From Halorhabdus sp. CBA1104 (GTDB lineage Archaea; Halobacteriota; Halobacteria; Halobacteriales; Haloarculaceae), in assembly GCF_009690625.1 (NCBI RefSeq), contig NZ_CP033878.1, forward strand, positions 1,364,001-1,428,000: a DNA stretch of 64,000 bases, written 5' to 3'. Under the pieces are notes generated by a model, which saw only the letters and a program-made list of their open reading frames with translations, did not search any database and was not told the origin of the DNA. The translations under genes and the position numbers were made by a program. Below, in pieces: positions 16,460 to 24,846 of the stretch; within the stretch, counting starts at the first letter, position 1, and each line of letters begins with the position of its first letter.

Positions 16460-17214
16460 TGGTTGTCGAGCCGGTTCCCGACGCGCCCGCCGCAGTCGCC
16501 GACGTGCCCGAAGGACGAGCCCTGTTGCTCGCGGACGTCCACGCCGGGATCGAGGCTGGTCTCCGCCGGGACGGCGTCGAAGTGCCGTCACAGGCCGATA
16601 CCCGCCGCGAGACGATCGAGGCGTTACTGGACCGGACAGTGCCGGATCGGGTCGTACTTCTGGGAGACCTCGGTCACACTATCGGCAGCCCCGACCGCCC
16701 GGAGCGTGCGGAGATAACGGGGATCGTCGAGACAATTACCGATCGGGTTCCACTGACGCTCACGAAGGGCAATCACGACGGCGAGATCGAATCGGTGCTG
16801 GCCGATCGGGACGGTGTGACGATCACCGGCGGGGACGGCACTCGGCTGGGCGAGGTCGGCTTCGTGCACGGACACACCTGGCCGGCACCGGACGTCCTCA
16901 GGGCTAAAACGGTCTGTATCGGCCACGAGCATCCGGTCGTGAGACTGGAAGACGACGTCGGCGGGACGCGCAAAGAGCGCGTGTGGCTGCGGGGCACGCT
17001 CGATTCAGTCCCCTTCGAGTCCCACTACGGCGAGGACTGTCCGACGATCGACGGCGAACTCGTCGTCTGCCCAGCGTTCAACGATCTCTCGGGAGGCACC
17101 TGGAGTAACGTCGCCGGGCAGTCGTTTCTCTCGCCGTTCCTGCCTGCGGGGCTCGCCGACGGTGACGCGTATCTCCTCGATGGAACGCGGCTGGGCCCCT
17201 ACCAGAGCGTGTAA
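16459..17214 (+). CDS. rpe: Calcineurin-like metallophosphoesterase of the RPA operon
   Basis: A 251-residue phosphoesterase with the four calcineurin metal motifs: D26-x-H28 in LLLADVHAG, GDLGH, GNHDGE and a late VHGHTW plus GHEHPV. It is the third member of the conserved haloarchaeal rpa1-rpap1-rpe operon (rpe, phosphoesterase). The start ATG overlaps the stop of restored rpap1 in TGATG, direct support for translational coupling and for the -1 frame of rpap1. Substrate unknown; a nucleotide or DNA-end role is inference from context. The longer in-frame start at 16420 is rejected. Confidence 0.9.
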   Translation: MVVEPVPDAPAAVADVPEGRALLLADVHAGIEAGLRRDGVEVPSQADTRRETIEALLDRTVPDRVVLLGDLGHTIGSPDRPERAEITGIVETITDRVPLTLTKGNHDGEIESVLADRDGVTITGGDGTRLGEVGFVHGHTWPAPDVLRAKTVCIGHEHPVVRLEDDVGGTRKERVWLRGTLDSVPFESHYGEDCPTIDGELVVCPAFNDLSGGTWSNVAGQSFLSPFLPAGLADGDAYLLDGTRLGPYQSV

Positions 17215-17249
17215 GCCGAGTGCGATGCAATCCGGGCCTCGAGGGCCGA

Positions 17250-17798
17250 TCACACCGTCGAAGACGGGTTCGGGCCGTACACTTCGACGTAGAAGCCAGC
17301 GCCGACGTTGACGATGCGGAACTGCTCGGTTGCCGGAACGTACTTGCTCATGCGCTCTTTTTGCTCACCCTGTGGCCCGGAAACGGTTTGTTGTGATTCC
17401 CAGGAAGTCCCGACTTGCTCGTGAATTTCGTAGGACCCATCGGTCAACAGAGCGCTGTCAGTCCGGGACAGTATCCAGTACGTTTCCTCGGGGACGACCG
17501 AGTAGGTCTTGTAGCTACCACAGCCACCGTATGCGAACCACTCGGCTGCGCCCGGCCCCGTCGCCGACTTGGACTCGCCCGAGGCCGGTTGGCAAGCGTC
17601 GTCTGCTGCGTCGGTCGCAACTGGGAAAAGCTGTGCCTCGGGACGGTCAGATTGGTCCCCACCATCGCCGTCGGAAAACATCCCACTGACACTGCTACAA
17701 CCAGCGAGAAGGGCACTCCCACCCACAGCGACCCCGCCGAGGACGGCGCGTCTCGAAACGCTCTCCCCATCCATTTGTGAATCGACACGTTCGGTCAT
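17250..17798 (-). CDS. Tat-exported lipoprotein
   Basis: A 182-residue secreted lipoprotein. The N-terminal signal shows the twin arginines (SRRAVLG, R16-R17), a hydrophobic stretch and the lipobox LAGC with the lipidated cysteine at 34, so it leaves folded through the Tat pore and is anchored outside. Cysteines C77, C97 and neighbours (DACQPAS, GGCGSY) may form a disulfide. A TATA-like GATATTTAC lies about 20-30 bases upstream, suggesting a leaderless start at 17798; longer upstream readings are not plausible. No functional domain recognised. Confidence 0.85.
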   Translation of the reverse strand: MTERVDSQMDGESVSRRAVLGGVAVGGSALLAGCSSVSGMFSDGDGGDQSDRPEAQLFPVATDAADDACQPASGESKSATGPGAAEWFAYGGCGSYKTYSVVPEETYWILSRTDSALLTDGSYEIHEQVGTSWESQQTVSGPQGEQKERMSKYVPATEQFRIVNVGAGFYVEVYGPNPSSTV

Positions 17799-17965
17799 AG
17801 CTGAATGCTCAGCCCACCTAAGTAAATATCCATTGATGTATTTCGGACAGCGACAGGTTCCGGGATACCCCAAACATGGCGGGGAACTGACCAGACGATC
17901 GATATCTGAATCGGCATCGGAATCAGGTCGATCGGGCATCGTAAGTGCGGGTCGATCAGCGACGA

Positions 17966-18234
17966 TCAAACGACCAACACGAAGATGCCACTCACGACGA
18001 CGAGATCCAGGCCAGTCGTGACGAGGGTGCCAAGCCGGTCGTCGCAGTCGAGGAGACGAGCGCGACGACGAACCCCGTGAACGGAATGGCTCGTTCCAGG
18101 CCGAGGATCCGGCTCAGGACGGAGGCCACGAAGCCAAGCCCCTGGCGAAGACGCCCAGCAGCCAGACGAGCTGCGGGCTGAGGCCCTAAAGAGCGTCGTT
18201 CGAGCAACACGGGGTACCGGCAGGGCGACAAAGA
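17966..18234 (-). pseudogene. Frameshifted small membrane protein
   Basis: No single frame codes here, but three minus-strand frames join into one hydrophobic protein: GLSPQLVWLLGVFARG, then LGFVASVLSRILGLERAIPFTGFVVALVSSTATTGL, then GTLVTTGLDLVVVSGIFVLVV and a stop. Each join needs only one extra G in the minus strand (in AGGGGC near 18144, in TTGGC near 18031, perhaps a third near the 5' end). Three or more membrane helices. Start is unclear because no ATG is near, so the true 5' end is unknown. The same single-base deletions occur in rpap1, pyrB and purD, so either miscalling or real decay is possible. Confidence 0.45.
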
Positions 18235-18278
18235 TGAGCCTGAACTGTCGAGAGCGGGTAGCGCCCGTCGAATCGAGA

Positions 18279-18285
18279 TTTATAG
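18279..18285 (+). promoter_or_regulatory. TATA box for the uspA gene
   Basis: TTTATAG (18279-18285) lies 23-29 bases before the ATG at 18308. This spacing predicts a leaderless transcript. Confidence 0.55.
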
Positions 18286-18307
18286 TCCCTCGCCTTCGAG
18301 TTATCGT

Positions 18308-18724
18308 ATGGCAGTACTGGTGCCGTACGATAGTTCAGAGCCGGCCAGAGACGCCCTCGAAGAAGCAGTCAGCGAGTACGGTGACGAGCGGATCGTTCTC
18401 CTTCGCGTGATCGAAGTCGCCGACGATACCTTCGAGGCCGGGTTCAATCTCATCCGGGACAGCCTCGAAGACGACCCGGAAGAACTCGCGGCAGACGTTG
18501 CCGACGAGGTACTGTCGGTCCTCGAAGCGACGGACGGCGACTACGTTGTCGAGACGACCGCCGGGAAACCCGCCAGGGAGATCGTCCGCTACGCCGAGGA
18601 CCACGATATCGATCGGATCGTCATGGGCAGTCACGGCCGGGACGGCGTCTCGCGGATCCTGCTTGGCAGTGTCGCCGAAAAGATCGTCCGTCGCTCGCCG
18701 GTCTCGGTCACCGTCGTGCGCTGA
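18308..18724 (+). CDS. Universal stress protein UspA
   Basis: A 138-residue universal stress protein of the ATP-binding class. It shows the N-terminal strand MAVLVPYDSSEPARDALEEAV, and the C-terminal G-x2-G-x9-G-S loop IVMGSHGRDGVSRILLGSVAEKIVRRSPVSVTVVR, all ATP-contacting glycines present. This differs from the degenerate copy at 8849-9217. Monocistronic, leaderless by promoter spacing, with a stop 15 bp before the convergent creatininase-family stop. Confidence 0.93.
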   Translation: MAVLVPYDSSEPARDALEEAVSEYGDERIVLLRVIEVADDTFEAGFNLIRDSLEDDPEELAADVADEVLSVLEATDGDYVVETTAGKPAREIVRYAEDHDIDRIVMGSHGRDGVSRILLGSVAEKIVRRSPVSVTVVR

Positions 18725-18739
18725 TCGGGCCGTCGTGGC

Positions 18740-19510
18740 TCAGGGGTGTGTTTTCGGCATGAGGTCGGGGAAGTCCTGCTCGGCAAGCCACTCGGCCAGC
18801 GCGACGAGTTCACCGCTGGCAGCATCGAACAGTTCTGCACCGATCTCGGCGGTGGCATCCGTCTGGTCGCCAAAGACACCGTTTGCACTGTTGTCGATCG
18901 AGTCGTAGAACGTTCGTGAGCCGTGGACGCGACCGATTCTCTCGCCGACCTCGACGAGCCCACCGTCGCGTGCGTCTTCCAGCCGATCCTCGTGGACGAG
19001 TTCGGGGTGGAGATGCTGGATGAGTGCCGTTTCTTTCGGGCCACCGTGGGGGCCGTTGTGTTCGAAGGCCTCGTCGATCCGTTCCGGAATACTCTCGTCC
19101 CACATCCACTCGATGGCGTAGGCGATCTCGTCGTTGCGAAGCCGACGACCCACTTCGCGAAGGTGCGTGACGTTCCCGCCGTGGGCGTTGACGTAGATCA
19201 CGCGGTCGATGCCGTGCTGAGTCAGACTCCGGGTAATGGTCTCGACGTACTCCCGGAACGCCGACGGGTCGGCCGAGACCGTCCCGGGGAACTGCAGGTG
19301 ATGATCGGAGACGCCGATCTTGATCGTCGGCGTGCAGAGAAAGCCGGTCCGATCGGCGGCCTCGCGGGCGAACGCTTCGGCGATGAGATGATCCGTTCCT
19401 TCAGGGAGATGTGGACCGTGCTGCTCGGTCGAGCCCAGCGGCACCAGCGCCAGCGATTCCGACTCGAAGTACGATTCGAGGTCCGGCCAGGCCTCGTCTG
19501 GCAGGTACAT
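18740..19510 (-). CDS. Creatininase-family amidohydrolase
   Basis: A 256-residue metallohydrolase of the creatininase/MftE-like fold. Metal ligands are visible in LGSTEQHGPHLPEGTD (E, H, H, D), VNAHGGNVTHLR, and EHNGPHGGPKETALIQHLHPELV. Members hydrolyse cyclic amides or, in flavin synthesis, the amide in FAPy compounds (ArfB-like); the archaeal riboflavin enzyme 2-amino-5-formylamino hydrolase belongs to this family, so either role is possible. The start at 19510 (MYLPDEAWPDLE) fits best; an in-frame ATG at 19537 is an alternative. Confidence 0.82.
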   Translation of the reverse strand: MYLPDEAWPDLESYFESESLALVPLGSTEQHGPHLPEGTDHLIAEAFAREAADRTGFLCTPTIKIGVSDHHLQFPGTVSADPSAFREYVETITRSLTQHGIDRVIYVNAHGGNVTHLREVGRRLRNDEIAYAIEWMWDESIPERIDEAFEHNGPHGGPKETALIQHLHPELVHEDRLEDARDGGLVEVGERIGRVHGSRTFYDSIDNSANGVFGDQTDATAEIGAELFDAASGELVALAEWLAEQDFPDLMPKTHP

Positions 19511-19732
19511 GCTCCAGTCTCGGGGATGCGTACCCATGAACGTGTCCCACGCTGTCGAGTGACCGGCGGGTCGTTCAGATAGGCGGCGTAGTGAGGCCAA
19601 GCGACTGTATCCGCAGCCACGGTCGGCCGACGAGTACGTAAGGCGATTGCAGCGGGGCCAGAGAGACAGTCTGGCAGCTGTAAGTCCCAGAGCGCCCAAA
19701 CCAAAGACGGGGTCTCTTGAGCGGCGCTAGTC

Positions 19733-19740
19733 ATATAAGC
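19733..19740 (+). promoter_or_regulatory. TATA box for the GlpA-like gene
   Basis: CATATAAG (19732-19739) lies 19-26 bases before the ATG at 19758, suggesting a leaderless start. The reverse strand also reads CTTATATG, so the box is near-palindromic, but no opposite-strand gene with correct spacing is evident. Confidence 0.5.
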
Positions 19741-19757
19741 ACACAAACCAACAGAAA

Positions 19758-20981
19758 ATGATGATAGAATCGACCACGGTACTCGTCGTCGGGGGTGGAG
19801 CGACCGGCACAGGCATCGCGCGGGACCTCTCGCTTCGAGGTGTCGACGTGACGCTCGTCGACCGGGACGGTCTCTCCAGTGGGACTTCGGGACGCTCACA
19901 CGGACTCCTCCACAGCGGCGCACGGTACGCCGAGTCCGATCGGGTCGGTGCCGAGGAGTGTATCGAGGAGAACACCGTGCTCCGTTCGATCGCCGGTGAG
20001 TGCATCCGGGACACCGGTGGGCTGTTCGTCCAACTCGAGGAAGACGATCCGGAGTACTTCGAGGAGAAACGCGCGGCCTGTGAGGCTATCGGGATCGAGA
20101 CGGCGTTGCTCGATGCCGATGAGGCCCGGGAACGCGTGCCCGATCTCACACCGGACGTCGAGCGGGCAATGTGGGTCCCCGACGGCGCGATCTATCCCTC
20201 GCGGCTCGGGGCAGCCAACGCCGCTGATGCCGAAGAACACGGTGGGACGATCTACCCGCACGCGCCGCTGGAAGCGGTGAGTGTCGTCGACGGCCGGATA
20301 ACCGAAGCGACACTCGGCGGCACGGTCGAGCGGACGATCGAACCGGAACACGTCGTCAACGCGGCTGGTGCGTGGGCCGGACAGGTGGCTGCACTCGCGG
20401 GCGTCGAAGTCACCATGGCTCCGTCCCGGGGCGTGATGGTGTCTGTGGCCTACGACGAACTGGACCCAGTGTTGAACCGCTGTCGGGACCCCGCCGACGG
20501 CGACATCGTCGTCCCCCACGCTGATGAGGCAGTGCTCGGGACGACGAGTGTCCCGGTCTCGGACCCCGACGACTACGAGAAAGCCGCCTGGGAAGTCGAG
20601 ACGTCGATCGAAGAGTGTGCGAAGCTGTTGCCGCCGGTCGCCGACGCACCGACCGTGCGCGAGTGGTGGGGCGTCAGGCCACTGTATGCCCCCGACGAAG
20701 CCGAGGGAGACCGCCGCGGGATCTCGCGGGGCTACTTCGTGCTAGATCACACCGATGACGGGGTTGAGAACGTCACCAGCATCGTGGGCGGAAAGCTGAC
20801 GACCTACCGGCAGATGGCCGAGACGACCGCCGATCACGTCTGTGAGAGCCTCGGCGTCGATGCCGACTGCGAGACCGCGACACGCAAGCTGCCTGGCGCA
20901 GACGACGCCGACCGACTGGACGAGCTGGTCGACCGCTACGACGGACAGGGACCGACCGACAAGGATGTCGTCGCGCAATGA
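19758..20981 (+). CDS. Glycerol-3-phosphate dehydrogenase-like FAD oxidoreductase, short form
   Basis: A 407-residue FAD-dependent oxidoreductase of the GlpA/GlpD family. The Rossmann motif VVGGGATGTGIARDLSLRGVDVTLVD is at about 9-34, the substrate region shows GRSHGLLHSGARYAES, and GGKLTTYRQMAE is near residue 350. Anaerobic GlpA proteins usually have 530-560 residues with a C-terminal BFD-like 2Fe-2S domain; this one stops before it, after DGQGPTDKDVVAQ. No glpB, glpC or glycerol kinase lies nearby. It may be a different glycerol-phosphate oxidase, or truncated. Confidence 0.8.
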   Translation: MMIESTTVLVVGGGATGTGIARDLSLRGVDVTLVDRDGLSSGTSGRSHGLLHSGARYAESDRVGAEECIEENTVLRSIAGECIRDTGGLFVQLEEDDPEYFEEKRAACEAIGIETALLDADEARERVPDLTPDVERAMWVPDGAIYPSRLGAANAADAEEHGGTIYPHAPLEAVSVVDGRITEATLGGTVERTIEPEHVVNAAGAWAGQVAALAGVEVTMAPSRGVMVSVAYDELDPVLNRCRDPADGDIVVPHADEAVLGTTSVPVSDPDDYEKAAWEVETSIEECAKLLPPVADAPTVREWWGVRPLYAPDEAEGDRRGISRGYFVLDHTDDGVENVTSIVGGKLTTYRQMAETTADHVCESLGVDADCETATRKLPGADDADRLDELVDRYDGQGPTDKDVVAQ

Positions 20982-21144
20982 AGGCGGCTGCTCGCAGAAC
21001 TCCGGGAAGGTAGTGCGTTCGATGCCGGTGCTGTCGGCCCCGCGACCGATCGTCGTGCTGTGGGGCGACCACGGAACGGCCATGGTGTCTGTTTTCACCC
21101 CTCCCCCGATGCGTTTAATCGGCTGAAACCGCTATACGTAGCCG

Positions 21145-23964
21145 ATGAGCGAGGGCGAGGCCGCGTTCACCCACCTCGGCGAGGCCGTCCGGGAGGCGCT
21201 CTCTGCACGGGGATTCACGACGCCGACCGAGCCACAGCGCCGCGCGATTCCGCCCCTGGCGGCCGGCGAGGACGCGCTGGTGATCGCCCCGACCGGGAGT
21301 GGCAAGACCGAGACCGCGATGTTGCCGGTCTTCGACGCACTCGCGGCGGATCCACCCGAAGGGATCGGCGCACTGTACGTGACACCGCTGCGCGCACTGA
21401 ATCGCGACATGCGCGATCGCTTAGAGTGGTGGGGCGAGACCCTTGAGATAGAAGTCGACATCCGTCACGGCGACACCTCCGACTACCGCCGCCAACAGCA
21501 AGCCGAGAATCCACCGGACGTGCTCGTGACGACCCCCGAGACGCTGCAGGCAATCCTCACGGGGGAGAAACTCCGGCTCGCGCTCGAATCCGTCGGCCAC
21601 GTCGTCATCGACGAGGTGCACGAACTTGCCGCCGCAAAACGCGGGGCGCAGTTGGCAATCGGCCTCGAACGCCTCCGGGAACTGGCTGGCCCGTTCCAGC
21701 GGATCGGCCTCTCGGCGACGGTCGGTGATCCCGAGGAAGTCGGCCGGTTTCTCACCGGCGATCGGGGCTGTGAGATCGTCGAGGTAGGGGCCGGGAGTAC
21801 CCTCGAAATCGACGTCGTCCAGCCGACCGTCAAAGACGGCGACGAGGAGATCGCCGGCCAACTCGTCACCGACCCCGACGTCGCGAGTCACGTCCGGACG
21901 ATCGACGAACTGATCGCAACCCACGACTCGACGCTGGTGTTCGTCAACACGCGACAGACTGCCGAGGCGCTGGGATCGCGACTCAAGGAGTACGGCACCG
22001 ACCTGGGTATCCACCACGGCTCGCTCGCGACTGACGCCCGCGTCGAGGTCGAAGACCAGTTCAAGGCCGGCGAGTTGGACGGGCTGCTCTGTACCTCCTC
22101 GATGGAGCTGGGCATCGACGTGGGCCGGGTCGATCACGTCGTCCAGTACAACAGCCCCCGACAGGTCTCCCGCCTGCTCCAGCGGGTGGGACGGGCGGGC
22201 CACCGCCGGGATCGAACCTCGAAGGGGACGGTCGTCACGACTGGCCCGGACGAGACCTTCGAGGCGCTGGCGATCGCCCGCCAGGCCCAGGCCGGCGAGG
22301 TCGAACCCGCCCAGATCCACCACGGGAGCCGCGATACGGTCGCCAACCAGATCGCCGGGATCGTCATGGATCTCGGGGAGGTCGACGCCAGACGCGCCTA
22401 CGAGATCGTCACGCGGGCCTACCCCTTCGCCGACATTTCCGAACCGGTGTTCCGGGAGATCGTCCGCGAACTCGCGGAGAATCGGGTCGTCTGGCTCGAA
22501 GCGGACGACGACGAACTCTCGAAACGACGGGGCACCTGGCAGTACTTCTATCACAACCTCTCGATGATCCCCGACGAGGCGACCTACGACGTCGAAGACG
22601 GAGCCAGCGGCAAGCAAGTCGGGACGCTTGACGAACGGTTCGTCGTCAACTTCGCCGCGCCGGGAGAAGTGTTCGTCCAGCGCGGCGAGATGTGGCGCAT
22701 CACCGAGATCGACGAGGAGGAAGACGTCGTCAACGTCACGCCCATCGAGGATCCCGCCGGCGAGGTCCCCGCATGGACCGGCCAGGAGATCCCCGTCCCC
22801 TACGATGTCGCCCAGGAAGTCGCCGAAATCCGGACGGTCGCGGCCGAGCAACTCCGGGCCGGCGGCGATCGGGCGTCGGTAGCGCGCCACCTCGCCGGGC
22901 GATACGACGCCGACAGCGAGACCCTCGAAGCCGCCCTCAAGCAAGTCGACGATCACGAAGGGCCGGTGCCGGGACCAAACCGAATCGTCGTCGAGTTCGA
23001 GGGCCGAGACGTCGTGGTCAACGCACCATTCGGCCACAAGGTCAACGAGACGCTGGGGCGGCTACTGTCGGCACTCCTGGGCCAGCGGACGGGATCGTCC
23101 GTCGGCCTCGACGTCGATCCCTCTCGGATCAGCCTGGAAGTGCCCCGGAACGTCACCGCCGGCGATGCGGTCGACATTCTGGAATCGACTGCGCCCGAAC
23201 ACGTCGAGGGGTTGATCGAACTCAGCCTGAAGAACGCCGACGCCCTGAAGTTCCGGCTCGCACAGGTCGCGGCGAAGTTCGGCTCGCTCAAACGCTGGCG
23301 CGGACGGGGCAGCCAGCGGTTCGGTCGCGACCGCCTGCTCGATGCCCTCGAAGACACACCGATGTACGACGAGGCCCTCCGGGAGTTGATCCACGAGAAA
23401 CTCGCGATCGAGCGGACGGGTGACGTCCTCGCCGCGATCCAGAAAGGCGATATCGACGTCGAGACCGTCGGCGGCCGAACGGCGATCGGGCTGGGCGGTC
23501 GCTCGGGTGGCACCGAACTGCTCGCCCCCGAGAACGCCGACGCCAGCGTCATCGAGACCCTGAAAGACCGCATCCAGGACGATCGCGTGATCCTCTTTTG
23601 TGTCCACTGTGAGTCCTATCGGCGGACCAAACCCGTCAAACGCGTCCGCGACCAACCGCACTGTCCGGAGTGTGACTCGACACGGATCGCCGCACTCAAT
23701 CCCTGGGACGAGGAGACCATCGCGGCGGTGCGGGCAACGGACAAGGACGACGAACAGGAAAAGCGGACCAAACGCGGCTATCAGGCGGCCGATCTGGTCC
23801 AGAGCCACGGCAAACAGGCGGTGATCGCCCTGGCCGGACGCGGCGTCGGGCCGACCAACGCCGCCCGCATCATCAACAAACTCCGGGAAAACGAGGCCGA
23901 ATTCTACCGGGATATTCTCGAACGCGAGCGCGAGTACGCCCGAACGCGGTCGTTCTGGGAGTGA
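21145..23964 (+). CDS. Lhr-type superfamily 2 helicase
   Basis: A 939-residue DNA/RNA helicase. The RecA-like motor shows Walker A APTGSGKT (49-56), DEVH (156-159), GLSATVG (motif III), and LLCTSSMELGIDVGRVDHVVQ and QRVGRAGHRRD (motifs V and VI) in the second domain. The long C-terminal part has the Lhr winged-helix and DNA-binding architecture, ending with a zinc ribbon C819-x2-C822 and C840-x2-C843. Lhr enzymes translocate 3'-5' on DNA and are linked to repair and recombination. Monocistronic. The start ATG at 21145 follows a 163-bp gap. Confidence 0.92.
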   Translation: MSEGEAAFTHLGEAVREALSARGFTTPTEPQRRAIPPLAAGEDALVIAPTGSGKTETAMLPVFDALAADPPEGIGALYVTPLRALNRDMRDRLEWWGETLEIEVDIRHGDTSDYRRQQQAENPPDVLVTTPETLQAILTGEKLRLALESVGHVVIDEVHELAAAKRGAQLAIGLERLRELAGPFQRIGLSATVGDPEEVGRFLTGDRGCEIVEVGAGSTLEIDVVQPTVKDGDEEIAGQLVTDPDVASHVRTIDELIATHDSTLVFVNTRQTAEALGSRLKEYGTDLGIHHGSLATDARVEVEDQFKAGELDGLLCTSSMELGIDVGRVDHVVQYNSPRQVSRLLQRVGRAGHRRDRTSKGTVVTTGPDETFEALAIARQAQAGEVEPAQIHHGSRDTVANQIAGIVMDLGEVDARRAYEIVTRAYPFADISEPVFREIVRELAENRVVWLEADDDELSKRRGTWQYFYHNLSMIPDEATYDVEDGASGKQVGTLDERFVVNFAAPGEVFVQRGEMWRITEIDEEEDVVNVTPIEDPAGEVPAWTGQEIPVPYDVAQEVAEIRTVAAEQLRAGGDRASVARHLAGRYDADSETLEAALKQVDDHEGPVPGPNRIVVEFEGRDVVVNAPFGHKVNETLGRLLSALLGQRTGSSVGLDVDPSRISLEVPRNVTAGDAVDILESTAPEHVEGLIELSLKNADALKFRLAQVAAKFGSLKRWRGRGSQRFGRDRLLDALEDTPMYDEALRELIHEKLAIERTGDVLAAIQKGDIDVETVGGRTAIGLGGRSGGTELLAPENADASVIETLKDRIQDDRVILFCVHCESYRRTKPVKRVRDQPHCPECDSTRIAALNPWDEETIAAVRATDKDDEQEKRTKRGYQAADLVQSHGKQAVIALAGRGVGPTNAARIINKLRENEAEFYRDILEREREYARTRSFWE

Positions 23965-24006
23965 GTGTCGTCGAGTCGGCACCGACGAGACGGGGCAACG
24001 CGCAGG

Positions 24007-24621
24007 TCAGTCACTCCGAAGCGTCCCGGTCTCGTCCTCGTGCCACGCGGCGCGTTTGCGAACGGCGACCCGTGAGACGACCAGTCCGAACACGAGAATC
24101 AACAGGCCAAAGGCCAGAAACGACCCGACGACCGCCCGGGAGCTACTGATTGGCGGGTTCGCTACGGCAGCGTCACCGAGAACGCTACGCCCGAGGGCAA
24201 GCAAAAGCGGCGTAACCCCGACCAGGCCGCCCAGAACGGTGAGACCACGGCCGACGATCAACGAGGGCACGTGCGTTCTGGCCAGCAGCCCGGCGGGAGC
24301 CATCCACGCACTCATGCCGACCAGTACCAGCCCGAGAGGGGTCGCCGGGAGCACACTCGCCAACATGAATCCCGACAGCGGCGCGAAGGGGACCGAGATC
24401 GCCAGAGCAGTCGCGAGTCGGAGTGGATACGGCAACGTCCGGCCGCGGGCTGTGTGACTCTCCTCGGCGGTAGACAGCGCGCTATCGACGATCGCATCGG
24501 TCGCTGCCGAGGAGAGGTCGCCCTCGTCCGTGCGGATTTCGAGGCCACAACCCGGACAGATGCGGCTCCCATCCAGGCCAGCCCCACAGGACGGACAACG
24601 ATTCGCTGCCGAGTCGCTCAT
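24007..24621 (-). CDS. Zinc-ribbon membrane protein
   Basis: A 204-residue integral membrane protein. An N-terminal zinc ribbon (C9-x2-C12, C22-x2-C25 in RCPSCGAGL and RICPGCGLEI) is followed by four predicted helices: about 75-97, 101-122, 128-148 and 165-190, then a short basic/acidic tail. The plan, a cytoplasmic zinc ribbon tethered to four helices, is common among haloarchaeal proteins of unknown role. The start at 24621 follows a non-coding stretch; an in-frame extension upstream is not supported. Confidence 0.82.
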   Translation of the reverse strand: MSDSAANRCPSCGAGLDGSRICPGCGLEIRTDEGDLSSAATDAIVDSALSTAEESHTARGRTLPYPLRLATALAISVPFAPLSGFMLASVLPATPLGLVLVGMSAWMAPAGLLARTHVPSLIVGRGLTVLGGLVGVTPLLLALGRSVLGDAAVANPPISSSRAVVGSFLAFGLLILVFGLVVSRVAVRKRAAWHEDETGTLRSD

Positions 24622-24726
24622 TGGCCGGAGTTGGTCGGCCGGGTATTTGACGTTTGGCCGCAACGTCGCGTCGCGCTATCACAGCCGCCAGTGTGTTATT
24701 TGTACCCAACGCTCGTGGCTCAAGCT

Positions 24727-24846
24727 ATGGATACGAGAGTTCTCACTCCCGTGCTCGGAGATGTACGCTCGTCAGTTGCCAACTTGCGGATCGACACGGT
24801 AGCGCCCGGGTGGGCCAGCGTCCCCCAGGAGGCGGATCAGGCATGA
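24727..24846 (+). CDS. Possible 39-residue upstream ORF
   Basis: An open frame (MDTRVLTPVLGDVRSSVANL and a short tail) ends in TGA overlapping the start of the oxidoreductase gene (GCATGA, 24842-24847). A TATA-like TTATTT is about 33 bases upstream of its ATG, the right distance for a leaderless start. It could be a translated leader that couples to the downstream gene, or a chance frame; no homology is recognised. Confidence 0.3.
   Translation: MDTRVLTPVLGDVRSSVANLRIDTVAPGWASVPQEADQA

Noticed and set aside
19511-19734. A minus-strand gene starting MTSAAQETPSLVWALWDLQLP before the creatininase-family gene
   Set aside because: The frame has no domain, its start coincides with a TATA-like box rather than following one, and it runs out of frame into the known gene.
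21421-23037. A 538-codon minus-strand frame opposite the Lhr helicase
   Set aside because: It is an antisense shadow caused by high GC content and Asp/Glu codons. The plus-strand helicase is complete with all motifs.
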